From NCBI RefSeq assembly GCF_000720425.1, contig NZ_JOAJ01000001.1, forward strand, positions 558,001 through 622,000: a DNA stretch of 64,000 nt. Direction: 5' to 3'. Below the pieces are notes generated by a model. The model had not been told where the DNA came from and did not search any database. It saw only the letters and a list, made by a program, of their open reading frames with translations. Positions 27,424 to 35,292 of this stretch are shown here, piece after piece (within the stretch, counting starts at the first letter, position 1; each line of letters starts with the position of its first letter). The position numbers and the translations under genes are program-made. This stretch comes from Nocardia rhamnosiphila NBRC 108938. GTDB lineage: Bacteria; Actinomycetota; Actinomycetes; Mycobacteriales; Mycobacteriaceae.

Positions 27424-28622
27424 CGGTGCTTTTTCAACTCCAGACGCGCGATGGTGCGCAGATGTACTTCGTTGGGGCCGTCGGCGATCTGCAGTGCCCG
27501 GGTGATCGCGTGCATCCGGGCCAGCACGGTGTCGTTGCTGACCCCGGCCGCGCCGAAGGTCTGGACCGCCCGGTCGACCACCGTGTGTGCCACCTCCATG
27601 GCCGCCACCTTGATCGCGGCGACCTCCGAGCGCGCCGCCGCGTTGCCCTTGGTGTCCATCAGCCAGGACGACTTCAGGACCAGTAGACGGATCTGGTCGA
27701 TCTCGATCCGGCTGCGCGCGATCCACTCCCGCACCACACCCCGGTCGGCCAGCGGACCCCCGAACGCGGTGCGCTCCAGCGCACGCCGGCACATCAGATC
27801 CAGGGCGCGTTCGGCCATTCCGATGGCCCGCATGGCGTAGTGCATCCGGCCCGGGCCCAACCGGCCCTGCGCGATGGCGAATCCGTCGCCTTCGGCGCCG
27901 AGCATATTCGCCGCCGGCACCCGGACATCGGTGAACTGGACCTCGCCGTGGCCGAGCCGGTCGTGGAAACCGAACATCGGCAGGTCCCGCAGAACTTCGA
28001 CGCCCGGTGCGTCGGCGGGGACCAGGATCATGCTCTGCTGTCGATAGGTCGGCGCCTCCGGATCGGATTTGCCCATGAAGATCACGAGTTTGCAATCCGG
28101 GTCGAGAATTCCGGAGGTATACCATTTTCGGCCGTTGATGACGTAATCGTCGCCGTCGCGGCGGATGGTCGACGTGATATTGGTGGCGTCGGAACTGGCG
28201 ACAGCGGGTTCGGTCATGGCGAAAGCCGACCGGATCTCGCAATCCAGCAGCGGCCGCAACCACCGCTCCTTCTGTTCCTCGGTCCCGAACATGGCCAGGA
28301 TTTCCATATTCCCGGTATCGGGCGCCGAACAGTTGATCGCCTCGTTACCGATGATCGACCGGCCGACCATTTCGGCGAGCGGCGCGTATTCCAGATTGGT
28401 GAGTCCGGCGCCCAATCCGTCGTGGGTCATGAAAAGGTTCCACAGACCCAGTTCCCGGGCCCGGGCCTGCAATTCCCGCATGATCTGCGGTTGTTCGTGC
28501 GGATTGTCCGCCGCGGCGATCTGCTCGTCGTAGACCCGCTCGGCCGGATAGACGTGGTCGTCCATGAATCGGCCGAGCTTGTCGAGCAGGTCCGCCGTGC
28601 GGGCGGAGTAGGAGAAATCCAC
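27420..28622 (-). CDS. acyl-CoA dehydrogenase (FadE, ACAD10/11-like)
   Basis: This 400-aa flavoprotein has the FAD-binding motifs AFAMTEPAVASSDATNI and NGRKWYTSGI, and the C-terminal TFGAAGVSNDTVLARMHA segment with GPNEVHLRTIARLEL. The GPxEVH ending is typical of the ACAD10/11 branch. It forms an alpha,beta double bond in an acyl-CoA. The gene for an aminoglycoside-phosphotransferase-like kinase lies next to it, mirroring the fused kinase-dehydrogenase ACAD10/11 of animals. The start is GTG at 28622, reading DFSYSART. Confidence 0.92.
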   Translation of the reverse strand: MDFSYSARTADLLDKLGRFMDDHVYPAERVYDEQIAAADNPHEQPQIMRELQARARELGLWNLFMTHDGLGAGLTNLEYAPLAEMVGRSIIGNEAINCSAPDTGNMEILAMFGTEEQKERWLRPLLDCEIRSAFAMTEPAVASSDATNITSTIRRDGDDYVINGRKWYTSGILDPDCKLVIFMGKSDPEAPTYRQQSMILVPADAPGVEVLRDLPMFGFHDRLGHGEVQFTDVRVPAANMLGAEGDGFAIAQGRLGPGRMHYAMRAIGMAERALDLMCRRALERTAFGGPLADRGVVREWIARSRIEIDQIRLLVLKSSWLMDTKGNAAARSEVAAIKVAAMEVAHTVVDRAVQTFGAAGVSNDTVLARMHAITRALQIADGPNEVHLRTIARLELKKHR

Positions 28623-28652
28623 AGTGCGGCTCCTGAACTGGGGGAGGAGACC

Positions 28653-29603
28653 TCAACCGGCGAGCAGCGCGGTCCCGGTCTCGATGAGGCGGTCGATGGT
28701 CGCGGGTAGCTTTTCCTGGTCCGGGTCGTGGTGCCGGCCTTCGCGGTGCCGTCGCAGGTTGTGGCCCATGATGGCGGCCATCTTGAGCCGGCCGAGCGCG
28801 TCGAACCAGGGCAGTTCCGGTAGGTCGGTGCCGCCCGCGCGGTACAGCTCCACCAGTTCGGCGGCACTGGGCAGCCCGGGCACCGTGCGGCCCACGCCGG
28901 GGAAATTGGTGCCGTCGGCGAAGACCAGGAACCAGCCGAGCTCGACCCGGGGGTCGCCGGCGCTCCAGATCTCCCAGTCGATCAGCGCGACGGGTTCGGT
29001 GCCCGCGGCGATGATGTTGCCGAGCCGGTAGTCACCGTGCACGAGGGCGGGTGCCAAGGGTTCCGGAACGCGGCGGCCGAGTAGTTCGAGCAGACGGTCA
29101 CCGCCGGTGACCAGCTCCGGCGGTACCGCACCGAGCGTGCGGGCCCAGCGGGCCAGTTCGTCGGCGGGGGTCAGCGCGGGTTCGATTCCGGGCACCGCGT
29201 CGAGAGCGACCGCGTGTAGCCGGGGCAGCACCTCGGCCGCGCGGCGCATCCGGGCCGCGGCGAGATCCGGCGCCACGGCCGGATCGTCGAGTACGGGTTC
29301 CAGCGATTCGCCGGAGACGAATTCCATGGCGAACCAGGCCGGTTCGCTCTCGTCCGTGACGACGATGCGCGGCACCGGGACCCCGGTCGGCGCCAGCGCG
29401 CGCATGATCCGGGCCTGGCGCAACATATCGTGGCGGCCGATGGGTTCGCGGCCCTCGGGTACGGCTTTCACCACATAGGTCCCGCCGGTCGTCACCGCCC
29501 GGTAGGTGAGTCCCGAATGGCCGCCCGGTAGGCGTTCGAAGGCGGTGAGTTCGTCCCCGAGCTCGGCGGCCAGCCGGTCGCGGACCCGGTGTTCCAGCGT
29601 CAT
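28653..29603 (-). CDS. phosphotransferase family protein (APH-like, ACAD10/11-associated)
   Basis: This 316-aa protein has the APH kinase fold: GGHSGLTYRAV (P-loop-like), YVVKAV (Lys), the catalytic Brenner motif VHGDYRLGN and LIDWEIWSAGDP with the metal-binding Asp. In this genomic setting such proteins phosphorylate hydroxy-acyl groups (for example 4-hydroxyacyl-CoA in ACAD10/11 catabolism) rather than antibiotics. It overlaps the acyl-CoA dehydrogenase gene upstream by four bases and sits 30 bases ahead of the second one. No resistance role is implied. Confidence 0.85.
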   Translation of the reverse strand: MTLEHRVRDRLAAELGDELTAFERLPGGHSGLTYRAVTTGGTYVVKAVPEGREPIGRHDMLRQARIMRALAPTGVPVPRIVVTDESEPAWFAMEFVSGESLEPVLDDPAVAPDLAAARMRRAAEVLPRLHAVALDAVPGIEPALTPADELARWARTLGAVPPELVTGGDRLLELLGRRVPEPLAPALVHGDYRLGNIIAAGTEPVALIDWEIWSAGDPRVELGWFLVFADGTNFPGVGRTVPGLPSAAELVELYRAGGTDLPELPWFDALGRLKMAAIMGHNLRRHREGRHHDPDQEKLPATIDRLIETGTALLAG

Positions 29604-30808
29604 GGGCGTGGCTCCTTGGGCAGGCCGAGTACCCGCTCGGCGATGATGTTGTGCTGGATCTCGTCGGTGCCGCCGGCGATCCGGTAGCCGGGTGCGCCCA
29701 GGACGTGCTCGGTCCAGGCGTAGGTTCCCCAGCGCCCCGAATCAGCGCCGAGGTCGCGGCCGAGCAGCAGCCGCACCACCTCCGAGGTGCGCGCCATGGT
29801 GTCGGTGGCCAGCAGCTTGCCCGCCGAGGCCTCCGGTCCTGGGTCGCGGCCCGCGACCACCGCCGCGGCGACCCGCATACCCGCCACCCGCTGCACATAG
29901 CTGCGGGTCACCAGGTCGGCGACCCGGTCGCGTTCCAGGTCGGACAGCTCGCGCCCCAGATTGCGGGCCAGGGTCACCGCCTGGTCGGCATTGGCCAGGC
30001 CCAGGGTCGCGCCGTCCAGGCGTTCGGCGGCGAGCACGGTCAGCGCGACCGGCCAGCCCTTCCCGGCCGGTCCGAGCCGCAGCCCGTCGTCGATCACCAC
30101 GCCGTCGAGGTAGACCTCGTTGAACGAGCTGCCGCCGGTCATCTGCCGGATCGGGCGGACCGTGACACCCGCGGCATCCATGGGGACCAGGAATACGGTG
30201 AGCCCCGCGTGCTTGGCGGCCGCCGGATCGGTCCGGCACACCGCCACGCCCAGGTCGGCGACGCGGGCGCCCGAGGTCCAGACCTTGTGGCCGTCGAGGG
30301 TCCAGGTGCCGTCGGCGTTGTGGGTGGCCCGGGTCCGTACCGCGGCCAGATCGGAGCCGGCCTCGGTTTCGGAGAAGAGCTGGCAGGCGATGAGATCGGT
30401 GCGCAGCATGGCTCGGACATAGCGCTCCCGCTGTTCCGGCGTACCCCACTGTTCGATGGTCGGCGCCACCAATTGCTGGGTGACCGAGAACATTTCGGTT
30501 CGCCGCGGTACCTCGAACTCCGCTTCGGCACGCCGGAACGCGAGCACATAGGACATCGGCAGCCCGCGCCCACCGTATTCGGCGGCCCAGTTCAGCGCCC
30601 CCCAGCCCGCATCGAATTTGGTGCGCTCGTAGTCGCGGATCGCGTCGGTGTGCCGCCGCTCCTCCGCGGCGGTCCAGTTCTCGAATACGGCGACCGAATC
30701 GTCACCGTGACCCCAGGCTGCTTCGGTGCGGGGCGCGGCGACGCCGCGCAACCAGTCCCGGGCCGATTCGGTGAACTCGGCGAGATCCGGAAGTGTCTGT
30801 GTACTCAC
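29600..30808 (-). CDS. acyl-CoA dehydrogenase (FadE family)
   Basis: This 402-aa enzyme has LFSETEAGSDLAAVRT and DGHKVWTSGA for FAD, and the C-terminal IAGGTDEIQHNIIAERVLGLP. It belongs to the actinobacterial FadE type that often forms heteromeric complexes for sterol or other bulky acyl-CoAs. The Glu found at the usual medium-chain base position (YEGT) is replaced here by Ala (IAGGT), so another residue must serve or the enzyme is the FAD-binding partner of a heteromer. It starts with GTG and overlaps the kinase gene. Confidence 0.9.
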   Translation of the reverse strand: MSTQTLPDLAEFTESARDWLRGVAAPRTEAAWGHGDDSVAVFENWTAAEERRHTDAIRDYERTKFDAGWGALNWAAEYGGRGLPMSYVLAFRRAEAEFEVPRRTEMFSVTQQLVAPTIEQWGTPEQRERYVRAMLRTDLIACQLFSETEAGSDLAAVRTRATHNADGTWTLDGHKVWTSGARVADLGVAVCRTDPAAAKHAGLTVFLVPMDAAGVTVRPIRQMTGGSSFNEVYLDGVVIDDGLRLGPAGKGWPVALTVLAAERLDGATLGLANADQAVTLARNLGRELSDLERDRVADLVTRSYVQRVAGMRVAAAVVAGRDPGPEASAGKLLATDTMARTSEVVRLLLGRDLGADSGRWGTYAWTEHVLGAPGYRIAGGTDEIQHNIIAERVLGLPKEPRP

Positions 30809-30824
30809 TGCGTTTTCCTCGCCC

Positions 30825-31976
30825 TCAAACCGAAAGGACCGTGCAGGCGCTGATTCCGGGAGCGCCGTAGACGTGTGTGAAACCGAGGCGCGGGCCGCCC
30901 GGCACCTGTCGTTCGCCCGCCTCGCCCCGCAGCTGGGTGACGATCTCGTGGACCTGCCGCAGCCCCGAGGCGCCGATGGGTTCGCCGTTGGCGATACAGC
31001 CGCCGTCGGTGTTGATCGGCAGCCGGCCGTCGATCTCGGTAGCGCCCGCGGCGATCAGTCCCTCCTGCGCGCCGTGCTCGCAGAACCCGCATTCGGCCAT
31101 ATGCATGATCTCCGCGCCGCTCTCGGTGTCCTGGAGCTGGGCGACGTCGATCTCGCCGGGTCCGATCCCGGCCTGCTCGAAGGCCGCCGTGGCGGCATCG
31201 GTACTGACGCTGGTCGGTTCCCCGGTGCCCTGGACCGCGGGGCTGAACACCTCGAAGGAGCCGAAGCGCCGGGTGCGATGACTGATCGCCCGCAATCGCA
31301 CCGGGCGCCCGCCGAGCCGGCGCACGGCGGCCTCGCTCGCGACGACCACGGCCGCGCCCCCTTCGCCGGGGGAGCAGAACATGAACTTGGTGAGCGGATC
31401 GTTCACCATATCCGCCGCGGCGATCTGCGCTGCCGGGATCGGCTCCCGCCGCCAGGCATTGGGATTGCGGCTGCCGTTGCGGTAGGCCTTCTCGGCGACC
31501 TTCGCCAGCGTCGCCGCGGAGATATCGTGCTCGCGCATATAGCGGCCGATCTTGGCGCCGAAGAACTGGGTGGTCACCATGAGTCCGGCCGCGCCGTAGC
31601 CCTCGGGCAGACCCCAGTCGGCGGGGTCGGGGTCGAACGCCCCGCGCGGATGTTTGTCGAAGCCGACCGCGAGCGCGATCTCGGCGGCGCCGGACCGCAC
31701 CGCGTTGACCGCGGAGAACAGCGCGCTGCCGCCCGTCGCGCAGCCGTTCTTGACATTGGTGAACGGGATACCGGTGAAACCGAGTTCGGCGACCAGGGTG
31801 TCGGCCAGTCCCGACCCGTCGCTGCCGCCGAACGCGACCTGGATATCGGGCCAGGACAGTCCGGCGTCGGCCACCGCGGCGGTGATCGCCTCGACCGCCA
31901 TCTGCCGCCCACTGACCCCGGGGCGGCGGCCGAAGCGCGACAGCCCGCTTCCGATGATCGAAACCTGCTCTGTCAC
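30825..31976 (-). CDS. thiolase-like lipid-transfer protein (SCP2-thiolase/Ltp family)
   Basis: This 383-aa thiolase-fold protein has Cys79 in the NGCATGG motif. The C-terminal GHPxGA motif of true thiolases reads GEPIGASG, and the final CxG loop (second catalytic Cys) is replaced by YGAPGISACTV. Such degenerate SCP2-thiolases pair with DUF35 OB-fold proteins, and in steroid side-chain catabolism the Ltp2/DUF35 pair is a retro-aldolase. The overlapping gene (GTGA) encodes exactly such a DUF35 protein, supporting a C-C cleaving complex. Thiolysis is the alternative. Confidence 0.85.
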   Translation of the reverse strand: MTEQVSIIGSGLSRFGRRPGVSGRQMAVEAITAAVADAGLSWPDIQVAFGGSDGSGLADTLVAELGFTGIPFTNVKNGCATGGSALFSAVNAVRSGAAEIALAVGFDKHPRGAFDPDPADWGLPEGYGAAGLMVTTQFFGAKIGRYMREHDISAATLAKVAEKAYRNGSRNPNAWRREPIPAAQIAAADMVNDPLTKFMFCSPGEGGAAVVVASEAAVRRLGGRPVRLRAISHRTRRFGSFEVFSPAVQGTGEPTSVSTDAATAAFEQAGIGPGEIDVAQLQDTESGAEIMHMAECGFCEHGAQEGLIAAGATEIDGRLPINTDGGCIANGEPIGASGLRQVHEIVTQLRGEAGERQVPGGPRLGFTHVYGAPGISACTVLSV

Positions 31977-32341
31977 CGGTCCTCGCTCTGCTGGGTGGTA
32001 GTGAACCGGGGGACCGGTGTGACCGCGACCAGTCGCACCGGCGCCCGGTCCAGGGCGGCGAAATCGTCGCAGTCGAGAATCGCCTCGATCTTGATCCCCT
32101 CGGGGAGTTCGACATAGCCGACCGCGTACGGGGTGAACCCCTCGGCGGGAACGACATACGGTGGCGATTTCGGTGGGAACCGCTGGACGGTGTAGGCCCA
32201 GACCACCCCGTCGCCGCTGAGCGGAAGCGGGTCGGCGGCCGGCCGGGCGCAGCGCGCGCAGATCGCGCTCGCCGGGTACCCGACCGTGCCGCACTCCCGG
32301 CACCTACTGCCTTCCAATACGGGTTTCACCTGCTCACCCAT
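31973..32341 (-). CDS. DUF35 Zn-ribbon/OB-fold protein, thiolase partner
   Basis: This 122-aa protein has a rubredoxin-like zinc ribbon (Cys14, Cys17, Cys28, Cys31) followed by an OB fold (GDGVVWAYTVQRFPPKSPP, PYAVGYVELPEGIKIEA). This is the Zn-ribbon plus DUF35 arrangement of acyl-CoA-associated proteins. It binds the CoA substrate and pairs with the thiolase-like protein encoded after it with a four-base overlap. AAGGAAC lies 5-6 bases ahead of its ATG. Confidence 0.9.
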   Translation of the reverse strand: MGEQVKPVLEGSRCRECGTVGYPASAICARCARPAADPLPLSGDGVVWAYTVQRFPPKSPPYVVPAEGFTPYAVGYVELPEGIKIEAILDCDDFAALDRAPVRLVAVTPVPRFTTTQQSEDR

Positions 32342-32378
32342 GTCGTTCCTTCCTATGGTCGGTCCGCCGATCGCTGGT

Positions 32379-33167
32379 TCAGCGACCGACCCACTTGGGT
32401 TCGCGCTTCTCGAGGAAGGCGTTGACACCCTCGCGCGCGTCCTCGGACTGCAGGGCGTTGCCGACCGCCAGATGTTCCATCACCATCAGCGACTGGATAT
32501 CGGCATCCAGGCCGCGGTCGATGGTCATCTTGGTGAGCTTCATGGCGAACGGGCTCTTATCGATGATCGGCGCGATGAAATCGGCTACCAGCGCATCGAG
32601 TTCGGCCGCCGGGGCGGAGGCGTTGATCAGATCGAAGGCCTCGGCTTCCTTGCCCGAAAGCAGTTTGCCGGTGAGCATCAGCTCCTTGGTCTTGCGGATA
32701 CCGATCATGCGCGGCAGGCGGTAGATCGGGCCCGCGCCACCGAAGAGTGCGCGGCGGATGTGGAAGTCGCCGATCTTGGCGTCGTCGGCGGCGACCGCGA
32801 AATCGCAGGAGATCATCAGCTCGAAGCCGCCCGCGGTGACGTAGCCCTCCAGCACCGCCACCGACGGAGTGTTCATCGAGTACAGGCGGTCGCAGACCTT
32901 CGCCGAGAGCACCGCGACATCCATCGCGTTGGTCTTGCCGACGTAGTTCTCCCGCAGTTCGTCCAGGTCGAAGCCCGAGCAGAAGGTGTTGGCCCGGCCG
33001 CGCAGTACGAGGACCTTCAGCTCGGGGTCGTTGTCGACCTCGACGATGATCTCATCGAGCCGGTGCAGCAGCTCCACGGTGACCGCGTTCTTCTTGTGCG
33101 GCCGGTTGAGCCAGACACGCGCGATCTCGCCGTCTTTCTCCAGGACGATGTGGTCGGTGTCAACCAT
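32379..33167 (-). CDS. enoyl-CoA hydratase/isomerase (crotonase) family protein
   Basis: This 262-aa crotonase has the oxyanion-hole segments ANTFCSGFDLDEL and GYVTAGGFELMISCDF. In the usual catalytic-Glu region the sequence reads HIRRALFGGAGPIYRLPR, with Arg where hydratases have Glu, so it may not be a plain hydratase but an isomerase, hydrolase or C-C hydrolase. It is the first gene after an identical 19-base operator at 33193-33211 and heads the DUF35/thiolase/FadE/kinase series. Confidence 0.85.
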   Translation of the reverse strand: MVDTDHIVLEKDGEIARVWLNRPHKKNAVTVELLHRLDEIIVEVDNDPELKVLVLRGRANTFCSGFDLDELRENYVGKTNAMDVAVLSAKVCDRLYSMNTPSVAVLEGYVTAGGFELMISCDFAVAADDAKIGDFHIRRALFGGAGPIYRLPRMIGIRKTKELMLTGKLLSGKEAEAFDLINASAPAAELDALVADFIAPIIDKSPFAMKLTKMTIDRGLDADIQSLMVMEHLAVGNALQSEDAREGVNAFLEKREPKWVGR

Positions 33168-33192
33168 CGGGGGCCTCTTTCATTGTCCGTTA

Positions 33193-33211
33193 TTGAACTG
33201 GATTCACTTCA
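33193..33211 (-). promoter_or_regulatory. TGAACT-type operator before the crotonase gene
   Basis: TTGAACTGGATTCACTTCA is identical to 12607-12625. Arms AACTG (33196) and CAGTT (33210) add a larger dyad. It lies 26 bases upstream of the crotonase start and is probably a TetR-family operator. Confidence 0.6.
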
Positions 33212-33268
33212 GTTGTACTCGACGGCGCGGAGGGCGTCAATACAGAGTTCCGCGCCGGTCCGGGTCGG

Positions 33269-34411
33269 TCAGGCGCCGATCAGATCGGCGATGCGCGCGC
33301 GATGGGTGCGCGAATCGCCTTGTGCTGCTTCGTTTCCGAGCGCACGCCGGAAATAGGAGTGCACGGGATGCTCCCAGGTGAAGCCGACGCCGCCGTGCAA
33401 CTGCACCGCTTCGGAGGCCGCGAGTACGGCCGCGTCGGTGCACACGGCACCCGCCACCGCCACGGCCAGTCGTGCCGAGTCGGGGTCCTCGGCGTACAGG
33501 GCGGCGGCATACCGGGACGCCGATCTCGCGCGTTCCAGCTCGACCAGTAGATCGGCCAGTCGGTGTTTGACGGCCTGGAAGGAGCCGATCGGCCGCCCGA
33601 ACTGCCGGCGGGTGCGGACGTAGTCGACCGTGAGATCCAGCAGGTGCTCGACGATGCCGGTGTTCTCACAGGCCGTGGCGAGCGTGGCCAGATCGTGCAG
33701 CCGCGCGACGGCGGCGGGTGTCGATTCCGGTGTGGTCAATGCGACGGCCGGGCAGTCGCGGACGGTGAGGTCGGCCTGTCTGCGGGTGGGGTCCAAGACC
33801 CGGCGTGGGCTACGGACGGCCTCCGGACCGGGCCGCAGGGCGAAGAGGCGGCGGCCCGCGGGGGTATCCGCCGAGGCCACCACGATATCGGCGGTCTCGC
33901 CGCCCGGTAGGTGGGTGACCGTGCCGTCGACGTGCCAGGCGCCGGCTTCGGGACGGGCCCGCAGTGCGTCGGTCGCCGGATCGAGGGTGCCGACGGTGGC
34001 GAGCGACCGGCCGGCGAGGACCTCGGCGAAGAGTTCGGTGGGCTCCCCGGCGCCCGGCAGCAGTGCCTGAACGCCCAGGATCGCCGAGCTGATCACGGGC
34101 TCGCAGACCAGGGCCCGGCCGCATTCCTCGAGGACGACGGCCAGCTCGGCGGTGCCGTAGCCCAGCCCGCCCTGTTCCTCCGGAACGGCGAGCGAGGTCA
34201 CCGACATCTCGTCGACGAGACGTCGCCACAGCGGTTCGGAGTATCCGCTCGCGGATTCCGCAGCCGCGCGGACCTGGTCGATACCGCTGTGCCTGGCGAG
34301 CAGCGCCCGCAGTGTTTCGCGCAGTTGTTCCTGTTCGGGGCCGGGCGTGAGGGCCGCCGGTTCCGCCCGCGGCCAGGGAACTTCGACGGCAGCTGCTGAG
34401 GTCGGGGACAT
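33269..34411 (-). CDS. acyl-CoA dehydrogenase (FadE family)
   Basis: This 380-aa acyl-CoA dehydrogenase has VPEEQGGLGYGTAELAVVLEE in the N-half, the QFGRPIGSFQAVKHRLAD motif and a C-terminal LHGGVGFTWEHPVHSYFRRA. This C-terminal form is frequent in the beta subunits of heteromeric FadE pairs. The linker with APRVL-like FAD motifs is shortened, and the NGxKxxTS motif is replaced by WHVDGTVTHLPGGETAD. It is transcribed leftward from an operator-bearing promoter shared with the divergent NTF2-like gene. Confidence 0.88.
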   Translation of the reverse strand: MSPTSAAAVEVPWPRAEPAALTPGPEQEQLRETLRALLARHSGIDQVRAAAESASGYSEPLWRRLVDEMSVTSLAVPEEQGGLGYGTAELAVVLEECGRALVCEPVISSAILGVQALLPGAGEPTELFAEVLAGRSLATVGTLDPATDALRARPEAGAWHVDGTVTHLPGGETADIVVASADTPAGRRLFALRPGPEAVRSPRRVLDPTRRQADLTVRDCPAVALTTPESTPAAVARLHDLATLATACENTGIVEHLLDLTVDYVRTRRQFGRPIGSFQAVKHRLADLLVELERARSASRYAAALYAEDPDSARLAVAVAGAVCTDAAVLAASEAVQLHGGVGFTWEHPVHSYFRRALGNEAAQGDSRTHRARIADLIGA

Positions 34412-34422
34412 GATTCTCCGGT

Positions 34423-34435
34423 TGACTTGAGTTCA
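34423..34435 (-). promoter_or_regulatory. TGAACT-type operator before the FadE gene
   Basis: On the minus strand TGAACTCAAGTCA, flanked by T and A, lies 12 bases upstream of the FadE start codon. Confidence 0.5.
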
Positions 34436-34486
34436 ATTCGGCAAACCGAGCCTAGCGGTTCGCGGTCTCGACAAGAAGTGGTTTGC

Positions 34487-34499
34487 TGAACTAAGTTCA
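34487..34499 (+). promoter_or_regulatory. perfect TGAACT-A-AGTTCA operator
   Basis: TGAACTAAGTTCA has perfect 6-base arms around one base and ends 4 bases before the ATG of the NTF2-like gene, where a bound repressor would block transcription or a very short leader. It is the best-formed member of the motif family. Confidence 0.6.
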
Positions 34500-34503
34500 T
34501 TTC

Positions 34504-34884
34504 ATGAGCTACGTGATCGAGGAGTACTACGCCACCGTCGACAGTGGCGGCTTGCGGGACGCGGTGGCGTTGCTGGCCGAGGACGTGGACTTCACGATGG
34601 TCCTGCCCACCGGGGTGAAACGGGGCCGCGGCCGCTCGGCCATGTTCGATTACCTCAGCGGCCGGCCGCCGGTGAACCGCAAACACGTGCTGCTGCGGGT
34701 GGCCGCCGACGGCGACGTGCAGTTCGCCCACGGCGCCGTCACCGAGAACGACACGGTGACCACCGGATACTTCGTGGCCGCGATGCACCTGGACGTGGCG
34801 GGGCTCATCGACCGGTATCAGGTCACGTTCAGCGCGGACTTCGCGCTCGTGGACCGGTCCTCGACCGAAGGAGAACAGAAATGA
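34504..34884 (+). CDS. NTF2-like/SnoaL-type protein
   Basis: This 126-aa NTF2-fold protein has a helix (EEYYATVDSGGLRDAVALLAE) followed by VDFTMVLPTG, typical of SnoaL or ketosteroid-isomerase-like proteins. Its Asp/Asn catalytic positions cannot be assigned. It is divergent from the FadE gene and overlaps a second NTF2-like gene by four bases, so the two may form a heteromer. Members of the fold isomerise or hydrate cyclic enones. Confidence 0.75.
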   Translation: MSYVIEEYYATVDSGGLRDAVALLAEDVDFTMVLPTGVKRGRGRSAMFDYLSGRPPVNRKHVLLRVAADGDVQFAHGAVTENDTVTTGYFVAAMHLDVAGLIDRYQVTFSADFALVDRSSTEGEQK

Positions 34885-35252
34885 CGACGGATGTGCTGGT
34901 GCTGGCCCGGTGGTTCGGTTATATGGATTCCGACGATCCCGATCGGGTGCTCGGCATGATCTCCGACGATTTCACCATGTCGGTGCAGTTCTCCAAGGGA
35001 TCCGGGGCGAGCGCCGAGTTCGTCGGGGATCGGGCGGGCCTGGTCGCCTACCTCGCCCAGCGTGAGAAGAGCACCCTGGTCCATCACATCGACGTGGGCG
35101 CGGTGGTCGGCGAATACGAACTCGTGCTCGGTCGTACTACCCGTGCCGGGGAGTTCGAGGCGTCGTTCAACGCCACCGCCCAGCTCGACGCCACCGGTGC
35201 GGTGCGCCGGCTGCTCATCGCCCGGACGCCCGAGGTCGCCTTCGCGCGCTGA
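34881..35252 (+). CDS. NTF2-like protein
   Basis: This 123-aa NTF2-like protein has ARWFGYMDSDDPDRVLGMI then SDDFTMSVQF, as in SnoaL-like proteins. It overlaps the previous NTF2-like gene by ATGA and precedes an MDR reductase by 40 bases, so all three are probably one operon controlled by the TGAACT operator at 34487. Confidence 0.72.
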   Translation: MTTDVLVLARWFGYMDSDDPDRVLGMISDDFTMSVQFSKGSGASAEFVGDRAGLVAYLAQREKSTLVHHIDVGAVVGEYELVLGRTTRAGEFEASFNATAQLDATGAVRRLLIARTPEVAFAR

Positions 35253-35292
35253 GCGGTGCGGGCCCGGGCCCGTCCGACAAGGAGGACCACCG

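Noticed and set aside
28653..29603. Aminoglycoside phosphotransferase
   Set aside because: The kinase fold is present, but the adjacent ACAD10/11-type gene indicates acyl-CoA metabolism.
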